Origin: Nibrella saemangeumensis
GTDB lineage: Bacteria; Bacteroidota; Bacteroidia; Cytophagales; Spirosomataceae
DNA: 64,000 nt
NCBI RefSeq assembly: GCF_039541915.1
Contig: NZ_BAABHD010000027.1
Span: 120,011 to 184,010 of the forward strand
Reading direction: 5' to 3'
The notes beneath the pieces were generated by a model. That model made no database searches, had not been told where the DNA came from, and saw only the letters and a program-made list of their open reading frames with translations. Numbering within the stretch: position 1 is the stretch's first letter; every line of letters begins with the position of its first letter. A program made the translations under genes and the position numbers. Of the stretch, positions 17,916 through 25,773 are shown piece by piece.

Positions 17916-18794
17916 TTATGCCTGGCCCAGCGCCTTCAGCATGGTTTCACCGATCAGCGCCGGCGATTCGACGACGTGAATACCGCACTCGCGCATAATG
18001 GCCATCTTAGCCGCAGCGGTATCATCGGCTCCGCCGATAATAGCACCGGCATGGCCCATCCGGCGACCTTTCGGAGCAGTCTGACCAGCAATGAACCCGA
18101 CGACCGGCTTTTTATTACCATTCTCTTTAATCCAGCGGGCGGCTTCTGCTTCCATCCCACCACCAATTTCGCCGATCATGACAATACCTTCCGTTTCAGG
18201 GTCACTCATCAGCAGTTCAACGGCCTCACGGGTAGTCGTACCAATAATGGGGTCACCACCGATACCGATAGCCGTAGTCTGACCCAGACCGGCTTTGCTC
18301 AGCTGGTCAACGGCTTCGTAGGTCAACGTACCGGATTTTGAAACGATACCAATTGTACCTTTCTTGAAAATAAAGCCGGGCATGATGCCTACTTTACACT
18401 CTTCGGCGGTCATGACACCGGGGCAGTTGGGGCCGATCAGGCGGACATCTCTACCCTGCAGGTAATTCTTCACGGCCACCATATCCTTGGTTGGAATACC
18501 TTCTGTAATGCAGACGATCACCCGAATACCGGCGTCGGCAGCTTCCATAATCGCATCTCCGGCAAAAGCGGGGGGTACAAATATGATGGATACATCGGCC
18601 CCGGTTTGCTCCACAGCATCACGAACGGTGTTGAAAACCGGTCGGTCGAGATGCGTCTGACCACCTTTTCCGGGCGTTACCCCGCCGACTACATTGGTAC
18701 CGTATTCCAGCATCTGCTGCGCGTGGAAGCTCCCCTCGGAGCCGGTAAATCCCTGAACTATGACCTTTGAGTTGCGATTGACTAAAACACTCAT
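17916..18794 (-). CDS. sucD: Succinyl-CoA synthetase (ADP-forming) alpha subunit
   Basis: SucD carries the phosphohistidine and CoA-binding site of the TCA-cycle enzyme that makes ATP or GTP from succinyl-CoA. From ATG 18794 the protein has 292 residues, the family length. Visible motifs are VIVQGFTGSEGSFHA, GVTPGKGG, GPNCPGVMTAEECKVGI and GRRMGHAGAII with the catalytic histidine. The sucC beta subunit is not adjacent, which is common in this phylum. A good promoter lies at 18882-18910. Confidence 0.97.
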   Translation of the reverse strand: MSVLVNRNSKVIVQGFTGSEGSFHAQQMLEYGTNVVGGVTPGKGGQTHLDRPVFNTVRDAVEQTGADVSIIFVPPAFAGDAIMEAADAGIRVIVCITEGIPTKDMVAVKNYLQGRDVRLIGPNCPGVMTAEECKVGIMPGFIFKKGTIGIVSKSGTLTYEAVDQLSKAGLGQTTAIGIGGDPIIGTTTREAVELLMSDPETEGIVMIGEIGGGMEAEAARWIKENGNKKPVVGFIAGQTAPKGRRMGHAGAIIGGADDTAAAKMAIMRECGIHVVESPALIGETMLKALGQA

Positions 18795-18881
18795 GACAGT
18801 TGGTAGATCGTTGGCGATAATTCTTCGCTGAAGAAGGATATTGTAAAACTGGCGTAAAAGTAGAGCGAAACTGCCAAAGTA

Positions 18882-18910
18882 CAAAAGTATTATCCGGACT
18901 TGCGCACCAA
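18882..18910 (-). promoter_or_regulatory. Bacteroidota-type promoter of sucD
   Basis: The minus strand reads TTG (18908-18910), 18 bases, then TACTTTTG (18882-18889). Both the -33 and -7 boxes of the Bacteroidota primary sigma factor are matched at near-standard spacing. The predicted transcript starts near 18875, leaving a leader of about 80 bases. Confidence 0.65.
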
Positions 18911-19007
18911 CCGGGGATCGTATTTGGTTATAACTATTGTTGGTCGCCTGTCATATAGTATAGCGTTCCGGCGGTTTTCTTTTACTGGTAAAACCCTAAC
19001 TGAAGAA

Positions 19008-19583
19008 ATGATTTTTTCCCATGTTTTGTCTGAAGCGGTCCTGGCCGGTACCGGTTTCGGCGTTTTCTGGCATTATTATCAGCGCATGGCCCGGTATAAC
19101 CGACTCCTGTGGGGCTTCTTCTTACTGACGATTTCGCTGGCTGCCGTGGCCGGTCTGTTGTGGTTTGCCGGTTACCATCCCATCGAACAAATTTATCATT
19201 CCCTGATTACCCTGGCCGGAAGCCTGGGGATTGTCAGCGTCGTGACGGCGGTATGGGCGTTGCTTAATAACCTCACCGTTGGCGTCCTTAGCTTTGCCAT
19301 AACCCTGATTCTGGGCCTGGTCCTTTTTATTGTGCTGCGCCTGCCGCCAATCAGCGATTTTGCGCCTGTGGTTACGGCCCTGTCTATCCTGATTGTCATG
19401 CTGATGGCGGTTTATGGCCTGATGCGACGAGATCCCCGCTCTGTCTGGATTATTTTTGCCGTCATGCTGATGGGCCTGTCCACCAAAGCGCCCTCGTTCT
19501 ACCGATACATCCATCCTACCGATTTTTACCATTATACGGTAGCCCTGTCGCTGCTTTGTTTTGGGAAGGCCGCCGAGATGTAG
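19008..19583 (+). CDS. Multi-pass membrane protein of unknown function
   Basis: From ATG 19008 the product has 191 residues with about six hydrophobic helices and very short loops. A TTG-initiated extension back to 18900 would overlap the sucD promoter, so I prefer the ATG. I do not recognise a family. It stands alone between the divergent sucD and the topoisomerase IB gene, 71 bases downstream. The aromatic, basic loop segments (WHYYQRMARYN, RYIHPTDFYHY) offer no functional clue. Confidence 0.65.
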   Translation: MIFSHVLSEAVLAGTGFGVFWHYYQRMARYNRLLWGFFLLTISLAAVAGLLWFAGYHPIEQIYHSLITLAGSLGIVSVVTAVWALLNNLTVGVLSFAITLILGLVLFIVLRLPPISDFAPVVTALSILIVMLMAVYGLMRRDPRSVWIIFAVMLMGLSTKAPSFYRYIHPTDFYHYTVALSLLCFGKAAEM

Positions 19584-19654
19584 AGAGTTTAAAACCTCCG
19601 CCTGGCATAACCAGTTATTAGCAGGTCAACGTATGACTTGCTTTTTATTTTTAT

Positions 19655-20752
19655 ATGGATTTACTGGAACTGGCCAGCGACCCGGTGAAGGCGGCAAAGG
19701 CTGTTAAACTGGTTTATGTGAACGATATCATGCCCGGCATCAGTCGCCGGCAGGAAAGGGACCGCTTTGTTTATCTGGATAGAGAGGGCCAGGAAATAGA
19801 CGATGAAGAAACACTGGCCCGCATCCGGAAGATGGCCCTGCCGCCAGCCTGGACCAACGTATGGATCTGTGCCAAACCAAACGGCCACCTGCAGGCCACG
19901 GGCACCGATACAAAAGGCCGGAAGCAATACCGCTACCATGCCGACTGGAACGCGATCCGCAGTGAAACCAAGTTCTTTCGCATGATCTCCTTCGGCGAAA
20001 AACTACCGCTACTCCGCACCCGTATTGTAAAAGACCTGAAGCAACGTGAACTGACCCGCGACAAGGTAATTGCCATTGCATTAAGCGTGATGGAGCAGAC
20101 ACTGATCCGGGTAGGAAATGCGGCCTACGAAAAAGAATACGGATCGTACGGCCTGACTACCCTGAAAGACCGGCACGTAAAGACCGAGGGCAGCGCCATG
20201 CGCTTTGCGTTTAAAGGAAAGAAAGGTATCTACCACGATATAACCTTGGAAGACCGCCGGCTGGCTAAACTCGTGAAGGCCTGCCGCGACATACCCGGCC
20301 GTGAACTCTTTCAGTATTATGACGAAGACGGGGAGCGCCGGAGCCTAGACTCCGGCATGGTAAACGAATACCTGAAGGAAACCATGGGCGAGGATTTCTC
20401 GGCAAAGGACTTTCGGACCTGGGCGGGCACCGTTAACGCGCTGCGGCTGCTGGTCGACCTTGAACCCTGTGATACGGAGAAAGAATTAAAGAAGAACGTT
20501 AATTCGGTATTGGATGAGGTATCGCACCGGCTGGGCAATACCCGCACCATCTGCCGGAAGCACTATGTTCACCCCCAGATTCTGGAAGCGTATGAATGTC
20601 AGGATCTGAACCCCTACATCCGCAACAAAAACCGCTACCGGCAGACGAGCGCTCATGGCCTTGATGGTACGGAAAAACTACTCCTGCAATTCCTGAAAGA
20701 CCAAGTAAAAAAAGTGGTAAAATCACCGGCTGTTCGCAAAGCAGCCGCGTAA
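19655..20752 (+). CDS. DNA topoisomerase IB
   Basis: This 365-residue enzyme is a poxvirus/eukaryotic-like type IB topoisomerase that relaxes supercoils through a 3'-phosphotyrosyl link. The N-terminal domain has ERDRFVYLDREG and LPPAWTNVWI; the catalytic domain has the Arg/Lys-containing stretch VGNAAYEKEYGSYGLTTL and DFRTWAGTV. The nucleophile is most likely Tyr304 in RKHYVHPQI. Bacterial members are scattered and not essential, acting beside gyrase and topoisomerase I. The gene converges on the AraC gene with only 8 bases between. Confidence 0.93.
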   Translation: MDLLELASDPVKAAKAVKLVYVNDIMPGISRRQERDRFVYLDREGQEIDDEETLARIRKMALPPAWTNVWICAKPNGHLQATGTDTKGRKQYRYHADWNAIRSETKFFRMISFGEKLPLLRTRIVKDLKQRELTRDKVIAIALSVMEQTLIRVGNAAYEKEYGSYGLTTLKDRHVKTEGSAMRFAFKGKKGIYHDITLEDRRLAKLVKACRDIPGRELFQYYDEDGERRSLDSGMVNEYLKETMGEDFSAKDFRTWAGTVNALRLLVDLEPCDTEKELKKNVNSVLDEVSHRLGNTRTICRKHYVHPQILEAYECQDLNPYIRNKNRYRQTSAHGLDGTEKLLLQFLKDQVKKVVKSPAVRKAAA

Positions 20753-20760
20753 GTGAAGCC

Positions 20761-21645
20761 TTACCCCAACGATAAATTACGTAACCTTTTCCGGTACACC
20801 GAGGGGGCCTCTCCCATTACCAGCCGGAACGAGTGGTAAAAATGGGAGAAGTTGGGAAACCCTGCCTCAAGGGCCACCTGTGAGATACTCATGGTGCTTT
20901 CCAACAGCAGCCGGCACGCATAGGCGATCCGCACTTCGGTCAGCACCTGCGTAAAGGTCTTCCGGGTCTGGGCTTTGAAAAAGCGGCAGAAGGCAGCCTC
21001 GTTCATACAGGCTATCTGAGCGACATCGGCAAGTGCGATGGGATCACTGATATGCCGGTGAATGTAATCCAGCACCCTCGTCAAACGGTCCCCCTCCTCA
21101 GATAAACCCTGCCCGCCGTACTTCTTTTTCGACAACGGGCGCACATCCGCCTGACCAGCTAAATTTTGGAAAATTAGGAGCCAGAGCGCCAACCGTTCGG
21201 GACCCTTTGCGCTTACTAATCGCTCCAGCAATGGCTGCACTTCCTTAATGGCTTTTTTTCCAAACGACAGGCCATGCCGGGCCCGCTCAAACAGCTGTTG
21301 GATGGATGTCATCTCGGGCAGTTTCAAAAACTCCTTCCCAAATACATCCGGCCTGAACCGAAGGATAATAGCCTGCGCCACCTCGTGCTGCGGATTGTCG
21401 TAATAAGGCTGATGATTCCGCCAGAAATGAGGTACCTGCGACCCAAGTAAGATCAGGTCGCCCGGTTCAAAGACTTCAATGCTGTCGCCTACAAAGCGAA
21501 GGCCCTGGCTCCCGATCACCATCGTCAGCTCCAGTTCGGGATGGTAGTGCCAGGGATTGTTGAAAAAGCTGGCTTTCTCCCAACGAATGTGAAACGAATG
21601 ATCTTGCCCGGCTTCAACCGGCAAAAGGACAGGGGCAGCCTTCAT
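20761..21645 (-). CDS. AraC family regulator with cupin sensor domain
   Basis: From ATG 21645 the protein has 294 residues. The N-terminal cupin-like half (WHYHPELELTMVIG and GDLILLGSQVPHFWRN) probably binds a sugar. The C-terminal 100 residues are the AraC double helix-turn-helix (ALADVAQIACMNEAAFCRFF and ISQVALEAGFPNFSHFYHSF). It is divergent from the DUF1080-oxidoreductase set and likely controls it. A well-placed promoter is at 21681-21710; an upstream in-frame start (21768) would span that promoter and is rejected. Confidence 0.9.
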   Translation of the reverse strand: MKAAPVLLPVEAGQDHSFHIRWEKASFFNNPWHYHPELELTMVIGSQGLRFVGDSIEVFEPGDLILLGSQVPHFWRNHQPYYDNPQHEVAQAIILRFRPDVFGKEFLKLPEMTSIQQLFERARHGLSFGKKAIKEVQPLLERLVSAKGPERLALWLLIFQNLAGQADVRPLSKKKYGGQGLSEEGDRLTRVLDYIHRHISDPIALADVAQIACMNEAAFCRFFKAQTRKTFTQVLTEVRIAYACRLLLESTMSISQVALEAGFPNFSHFYHSFRLVMGEAPSVYRKRLRNLSLG

Positions 21646-21680
21646 ATAGTGTCTAATTTGCTGATACCCGACATGACAGG

Positions 21681-21710
21681 CAAATATAGTACATACTATG
21701 GCAAACCCAA
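21681..21710 (-). promoter_or_regulatory. Bacteroidota-type promoter of the AraC gene
   Basis: The minus strand reads TTG (21708-21710), 19 bases, TATATTTG (21681-21688). Both boxes and the spacing fit the phylum consensus, and the start codon is 36 bases downstream of the -7 box. Confidence 0.65.
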
Positions 21711-21804
21711 TGCAAGTAAAACAGCAGGTAGCATCGGAACTTTGCAAGCAAATCTTAGAAAGTTTCAATATATTTACTAAGCCCCTCCTATCCTCCCTAC
21801 CCGT

Positions 21805-22545
21805 ATGCTCGATCGGATGCTAATTTCCTGTCTGCTGTTCGTCACTGTGACCGCACCGTCGGCCCGGTCACAGACAGACCTGAATCAATTAACCCGCCAG
21901 GAACAGCGCGAGGGTTGGCAACTTCTGTTCGACGGAAAGACGACCCAGGGCTGGCGCGGAACGTACGCAGAGACATTTCCCGCCCGGGGCTGGCTTGTCA
22001 GGGATGGCGAATTGCGGGGTGAGCTAACGGAAGGAGCCGAGTCGGGCGATGCCGGCGATATCGTCACCCTGAAAAAGTACCGCCACTTCGATCTTCGCTT
22101 TGAGTGGAAGCTGGGACCGGGAGGCAACAGCGGGGTAAAATACTTTATAGAAGAGCGGCTACCCAAACCGCAGCGGGGTTCGCAGGTGGGCTACGAATAC
22201 CAGCTTATCGACGATGCCAACTACATCTACAATGGCGAACACCTGCCCGCCGACCTGAAAACGGCGTCGATTTACGATGTAGTGCCAGCCCGGAAACCAG
22301 ACGTTCAGACCGGTGTCTGGCACCAATCGCGCATTAGGGTGCAGGAGAACCGCATCCAACACTGGCTCGACGGCGTGAAAGTGCTGGACGTTGACCGCCG
22401 GTCGGAGGCCTTCCGCCGGGGCGTAGCCGACAGCAAGTATAAAGATTATGCAGGCTTTGCTGATATACCCGAGGGCCATATTCTCCTGCAGGATCATGGC
22501 CACAATATTGCTTTCCGAAACCTAAAGATTAAAGAACTCCCTTAG
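21805..22545 (+). CDS. Secreted DUF1080 protein (3-keto-disaccharide hydrolase fold)
   Basis: This 246-residue exported protein has a signal peptide (cleaved near PSARS) and a LamG-like beta-sandwich. The DUF1080 opening GWQLLFDGKTTQGWRG is followed by FDLRFEWKLGPGGNSGVKYF and the closing NIAFRNLKIKELP. Members of this Pfam family hydrolyse or cleave 3-keto-glycosides. The next gene, 5 bases downstream, is a Gfo/Idh/MocA oxidoreductase that could make the 3-keto substrate. Substrate identity cannot be read from the sequence. Confidence 0.9.
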   Translation: MLDRMLISCLLFVTVTAPSARSQTDLNQLTRQEQREGWQLLFDGKTTQGWRGTYAETFPARGWLVRDGELRGELTEGAESGDAGDIVTLKKYRHFDLRFEWKLGPGGNSGVKYFIEERLPKPQRGSQVGYEYQLIDDANYIYNGEHLPADLKTASIYDVVPARKPDVQTGVWHQSRIRVQENRIQHWLDGVKVLDVDRRSEAFRRGVADSKYKDYAGFADIPEGHILLQDHGHNIAFRNLKIKELP

Positions 22546-22550
22546 CTTTC

Positions 22551-23888
22551 ATGCAACGACGACAATTTCTTACCCAGGCCTCTCAGGCCGCAGCGGTACT
22601 CGCACTGCCTACCCTGGTACCGGCGTCGGTGCTGGGCAAACAGGCCCCTTCAAACCGAATTACCGTCGCCCTGATAGGCACCGGCCGTCAGCTCATGGGT
22701 GTCAATCTGCCGCAGTTGCTGGCCTTACCCGATGTGCAGGTAGTTGCCGTTTGTGACGTAGACAGCTGGCGTATGAACGGAGCCAAACAGGCGGTGGAGG
22801 CCCACTACGCCCAGCTTACCAAATCCGGGCAGTACAAAGGCTGTCTGGCGGTGAGTGATTTTCGGGAACTGCTGCAACGGCGGGACATCGATGCCGTGAT
22901 GGTGTCTACTCCTGACCACTGGCACGTGCCGATGGGGGTAATGGCCGCCCGGGCCGGAAAACACCTGTGCATTGAAAAACCGCTGAGCTTAAGCGTAGCG
23001 CAGGGTCGGCTGCTGACGCAGGTGGTGGAGAAGCAGCGGATTATTGCCAGGGTCGATAGTGAGTTTCGCTCCCTCCGGCCGTACAACCAGGCAGTGGAAT
23101 GGGTGCGGAACGGGGCCATTGGCACCCTTAAGAAAATAGAGATCGGCCTGCCGTCGGACCCGGAGCCGGTTCGGGTGGTACCCGATATGCCTGTTCCTAA
23201 AGAGCTGAATTACGAAGCCTGGCTGGGGCCCGCGCTGGTAGTACCCTATACCGAAGCCAGGGTGCACAAGCCCTTCGATGTAAAAGGGCGACCCGGCTGG
23301 ATGCGCATCAGCACATACGCCCAGGGGATGATTGCGAACTGGGGAGCCCACCTGTTCGACATTGCTCAGTGGGCCAACAACAGCGAGTACACGGGTCCCG
23401 TCGAGGTAGAAGGGAAAGGTAAATTCCCGCGCGGGCTGTGGGACACGATGATAAACTTCACGGTCCGCTACCGCTACGCCAACGGCGTTGAAATGACGGC
23501 CCAGCAGCAACCCGATTACCATCCTTTCATCCGGTTTGAAGGCACCGAGGGCTGGCTATTGCTGGATGGCTACCCCCCCAAGGTATCCGCCAGTAATCAG
23601 GCCCTGCTCGCCCGCCAGCCAAAAGCAGGTGAACTAAACCTGGGCGGTACCTTAGGCGACAAAGCCGACTTCATTGAGGGTATTAAAAACAACCGGCAAA
23701 CGCTTGAGCCCATTGAAGTCGGGCACCGGACCATCACCATCAGCCAGCTTGGCCTGATTGCCTGCCAGGTGGGTGAAAAGCTCAACTGGAATCCCGAAAA
23801 AGAACAATTTACCGGCAATAACGCAGCAAATGCCCTGCTGGCGGCACCGCTGCTCCGGGAACCCTGGCGCATCAACGAAAAGGTATGA
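22551..23888 (+). CDS. Tat-exported Gfo/Idh/MocA family oxidoreductase
   Basis: This 445-residue protein starts with a twin-Arg-type leader (QRRQFLTQASQAAA, hydrophobic core, PASVLG), suggesting export with its cofactor bound. The Rossmann part follows (VALIGTGRQLMGVNL, DVQVVAVCDVD) with the family EKPLS motif near residue 144 and a C-terminal substrate domain (NWGAHLFDIAQW). Related exported members oxidise the C3 hydroxyl of glycosides. It overlaps the following gene by ATGA, showing translational coupling. Confidence 0.9.
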   Translation: MQRRQFLTQASQAAAVLALPTLVPASVLGKQAPSNRITVALIGTGRQLMGVNLPQLLALPDVQVVAVCDVDSWRMNGAKQAVEAHYAQLTKSGQYKGCLAVSDFRELLQRRDIDAVMVSTPDHWHVPMGVMAARAGKHLCIEKPLSLSVAQGRLLTQVVEKQRIIARVDSEFRSLRPYNQAVEWVRNGAIGTLKKIEIGLPSDPEPVRVVPDMPVPKELNYEAWLGPALVVPYTEARVHKPFDVKGRPGWMRISTYAQGMIANWGAHLFDIAQWANNSEYTGPVEVEGKGKFPRGLWDTMINFTVRYRYANGVEMTAQQQPDYHPFIRFEGTEGWLLLDGYPPKVSASNQALLARQPKAGELNLGGTLGDKADFIEGIKNNRQTLEPIEVGHRTITISQLGLIACQVGEKLNWNPEKEQFTGNNAANALLAAPLLREPWRINEKV

Positions 23889-24783
23889 TCGTACGCATCT
23901 GGATACTGGCAATCAGCCTGATTAGCTATCCCCTGCTGGCTCAGCAGAACGCCAGGCTGGTGAGAAATCCCTTCTTTACCCTGCACAACGGTATTCGGGG
24001 CGATTCGATTTATAACACGCCGGCCAGACAAGTCAAACTTGCCAAAGAGCTTGGCTACGACGGCATGGAGATCAACCAATTGGAGAGTTTCCCGGCGTTC
24101 AAAGCCGAAATGGACCGCCAGGGGCTGCCGGTAACCTGTGTTTACTTTAAAGTAGACCTGGACGAACCAACGCTGGACGTCCGCCTGCCGGAGTATATCC
24201 GGTCGCTCCGCAACAGCGGCACCATCCTGCTGCCGTATGTCATCAGCAGTAAAAAGACGTATGCCCCATCGGATACCAAAGGTGACTCCGTAGCCGTCCG
24301 GCGCTGAGTGAACTGACCGATCTGGCTCAGGCTAACGGATTACAGGTAGCCTTGTACCCCCATATCTGGTTCTGGCTGGAACAGGTGCCCCATGCTCTGG
24401 CGCTGGTCCGGCAGATCAACCGGCCACAACTGGGTCTGGCTTTCAACCTGCCGCATTACCTGGCATTGACCAACCGGGAGGAGCAGCGTGCGCTGACCAG
24501 CCTACTCACCGAGTGCAAGCCTTATCTGAAGCTGATGACGATTTGCGGAGCTACGCCCACCGATGAAACTGACTCCAGGAAAATTTGGAACTACCTGATC
24601 CAGCCCCTGGGTCAGGGTAGTTTTGACACCTTCGGGCTGGTGCAATTTGCTATCCGGGAGGTTGGTTTTAACGGTCCAATAGGACTGCAGAGCTATAACC
24701 TGAAAGGAAACAAACCGAATAATATGCGCCGGTCTTTAGCGGTATGGAATACCTGGAAGCAAAAACTGGAAGCCCAGCCTTAA
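23885..24783 (+). pseudogene. Secreted sugar isomerase/epimerase-like TIM barrel, frameshifted
   Basis: The gene is split in two frames. The first (23885-24307, signal peptide ending LLAQQ, then ELGYDGMEINQLE) runs into TGA right after VAVRR. The second continues from near 24300 as ALSELTDLAQANGLQVALYPHIWFW to the stop at 24783. Together they make one normal xylose-isomerase-like TIM-barrel protein of about 299 residues. A single missing base in 24291-24306 explains the break and would restore VRRLSELTDL. It may be a real mutation or a sequencing error. It overlaps the oxidoreductase gene by 4 bases and precedes the dioxygenase gene. Confidence 0.88.
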
Positions 24784-24821
24784 TCAACTCATCTACCACT
24801 CCGATTTGACAGCATACGCGT

Positions 24822-25610
24822 ATGACGTTTACAACTGAACACCTGGAAGCTTATCACCGCGATGGCTACGTGATTGTCCGCAACCTGTTTTCACGGGAAG
24901 AAGTAGACCTGCTGTACGCCCTGGCCGTAAACGATCAGGTCCTGCGCCAAAAGACCTACGCCCGCGTTGATGCCAGTGGCCTCCAGACCCGACTGGCCCT
25001 GTGGTATACCCTCGACAATAGCCTCTACAGCAAATTTGCCCGCTCGGCTCGCATCGTTTCGGCCGTAGAGCAGATTCTGGGCGGAAAAGCCGCGCACTAC
25101 CATTCCAAACTGATGCAAAAGGAACCCCGAACGGGTGGGGCCTGGGAGTGGCACCAGGATTACGGCTATTGGTACAAGAACAACGGCTTCCTGTTTCCCG
25201 ACATGCTGTCGGTGCTGACAGCCTTAACGCCGGCTACGCAGGAAAATGGTTGCCTGCAAATGATCAAAGGTTCTAACAAAATGGGGCGGATAGAGCACGG
25301 CTTCTCTGGTGAGCAGGTAGGGGCCGACATGGAGAAGGTGGATGAAGCCCTGAAGATAATGCCGCTGGAATACCTGGAAATGGGCCCCGGTGATACGGCC
25401 TTTTTCCACTGCAACACGCTGCATGCTTCGGCGGCCAATCTGTCGGATAAACCCCGCTGGTCAATTATTACCGCATACAATCTGGCAACCAATAAACCTT
25501 ATAAAGACATCCACGAAAGCAGTTATACCCCCATTGAAGCCTACACGGGCAACCTGCTGACCGAGGCAGCCGCCGGCATTTCTCAGGAAGCCGACTTCCT
25601 GGTCAAGTGA
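24822..25610 (+). CDS. Phytanoyl-CoA dioxygenase (PhyH) family protein
   Basis: This 262-residue Fe(II)/2-oxoglutarate-dependent oxygenase has the metal ligands in WEWHQDYGYW (HxD) and in NTLHASAANLSDKPRWSI, where the distal His is followed by the 2OG-binding Arg. N-terminal YHRDGYVIVRNLFS is typical of PhyH proteins. No signal peptide is present, so it acts in the cytoplasm, unlike its exported upstream neighbours. In Bacteroidota and Planctomycetes such genes often sit beside sugar-oxidoreductase genes with unknown substrates. A terminator follows at 25642-25668. Confidence 0.9.
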   Translation: MTFTTEHLEAYHRDGYVIVRNLFSREEVDLLYALAVNDQVLRQKTYARVDASGLQTRLALWYTLDNSLYSKFARSARIVSAVEQILGGKAAHYHSKLMQKEPRTGGAWEWHQDYGYWYKNNGFLFPDMLSVLTALTPATQENGCLQMIKGSNKMGRIEHGFSGEQVGADMEKVDEALKIMPLEYLEMGPGDTAFFHCNTLHASAANLSDKPRWSIITAYNLATNKPYKDIHESSYTPIEAYTGNLLTEAAAGISQEADFLVK

Positions 25611-25641
25611 CATTATTATGTTAGGGATAAATCAGTTTAGT

Positions 25642-25668
25642 CCCCCGGCATTGCCGGGGGATTTTCTT
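25642..25668 (+). terminator. Intrinsic terminator after the PhyH gene
   Basis: A 9-bp GC-rich palindrome (CCCCCGGCA at 25642-25650, TGCCGGGGG at 25652-25660) is followed by ATTTTCTTT. It closes the sugar-oxidoreductase set 31 bases after the last stop codon. Confidence 0.92.
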
Positions 25669-25773
25669 TAAGTATGCGACAGGGATTTTATTCTTTAGTA
25701 GAAAGCTGGGGATCTTTTTCAGAATTTCTGGGAGCTATCAGCCAGTTAGCCGCGGAGTAACCCGCTTTACTTC

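Noticed and set aside
24300..24307. Programmed frameshift in the sugar isomerase-like gene
   Set aside because: No slippery heptamer, homopolymer or conserved pausing structure is seen at the junction; a simple mutation or sequencing error is more likely.
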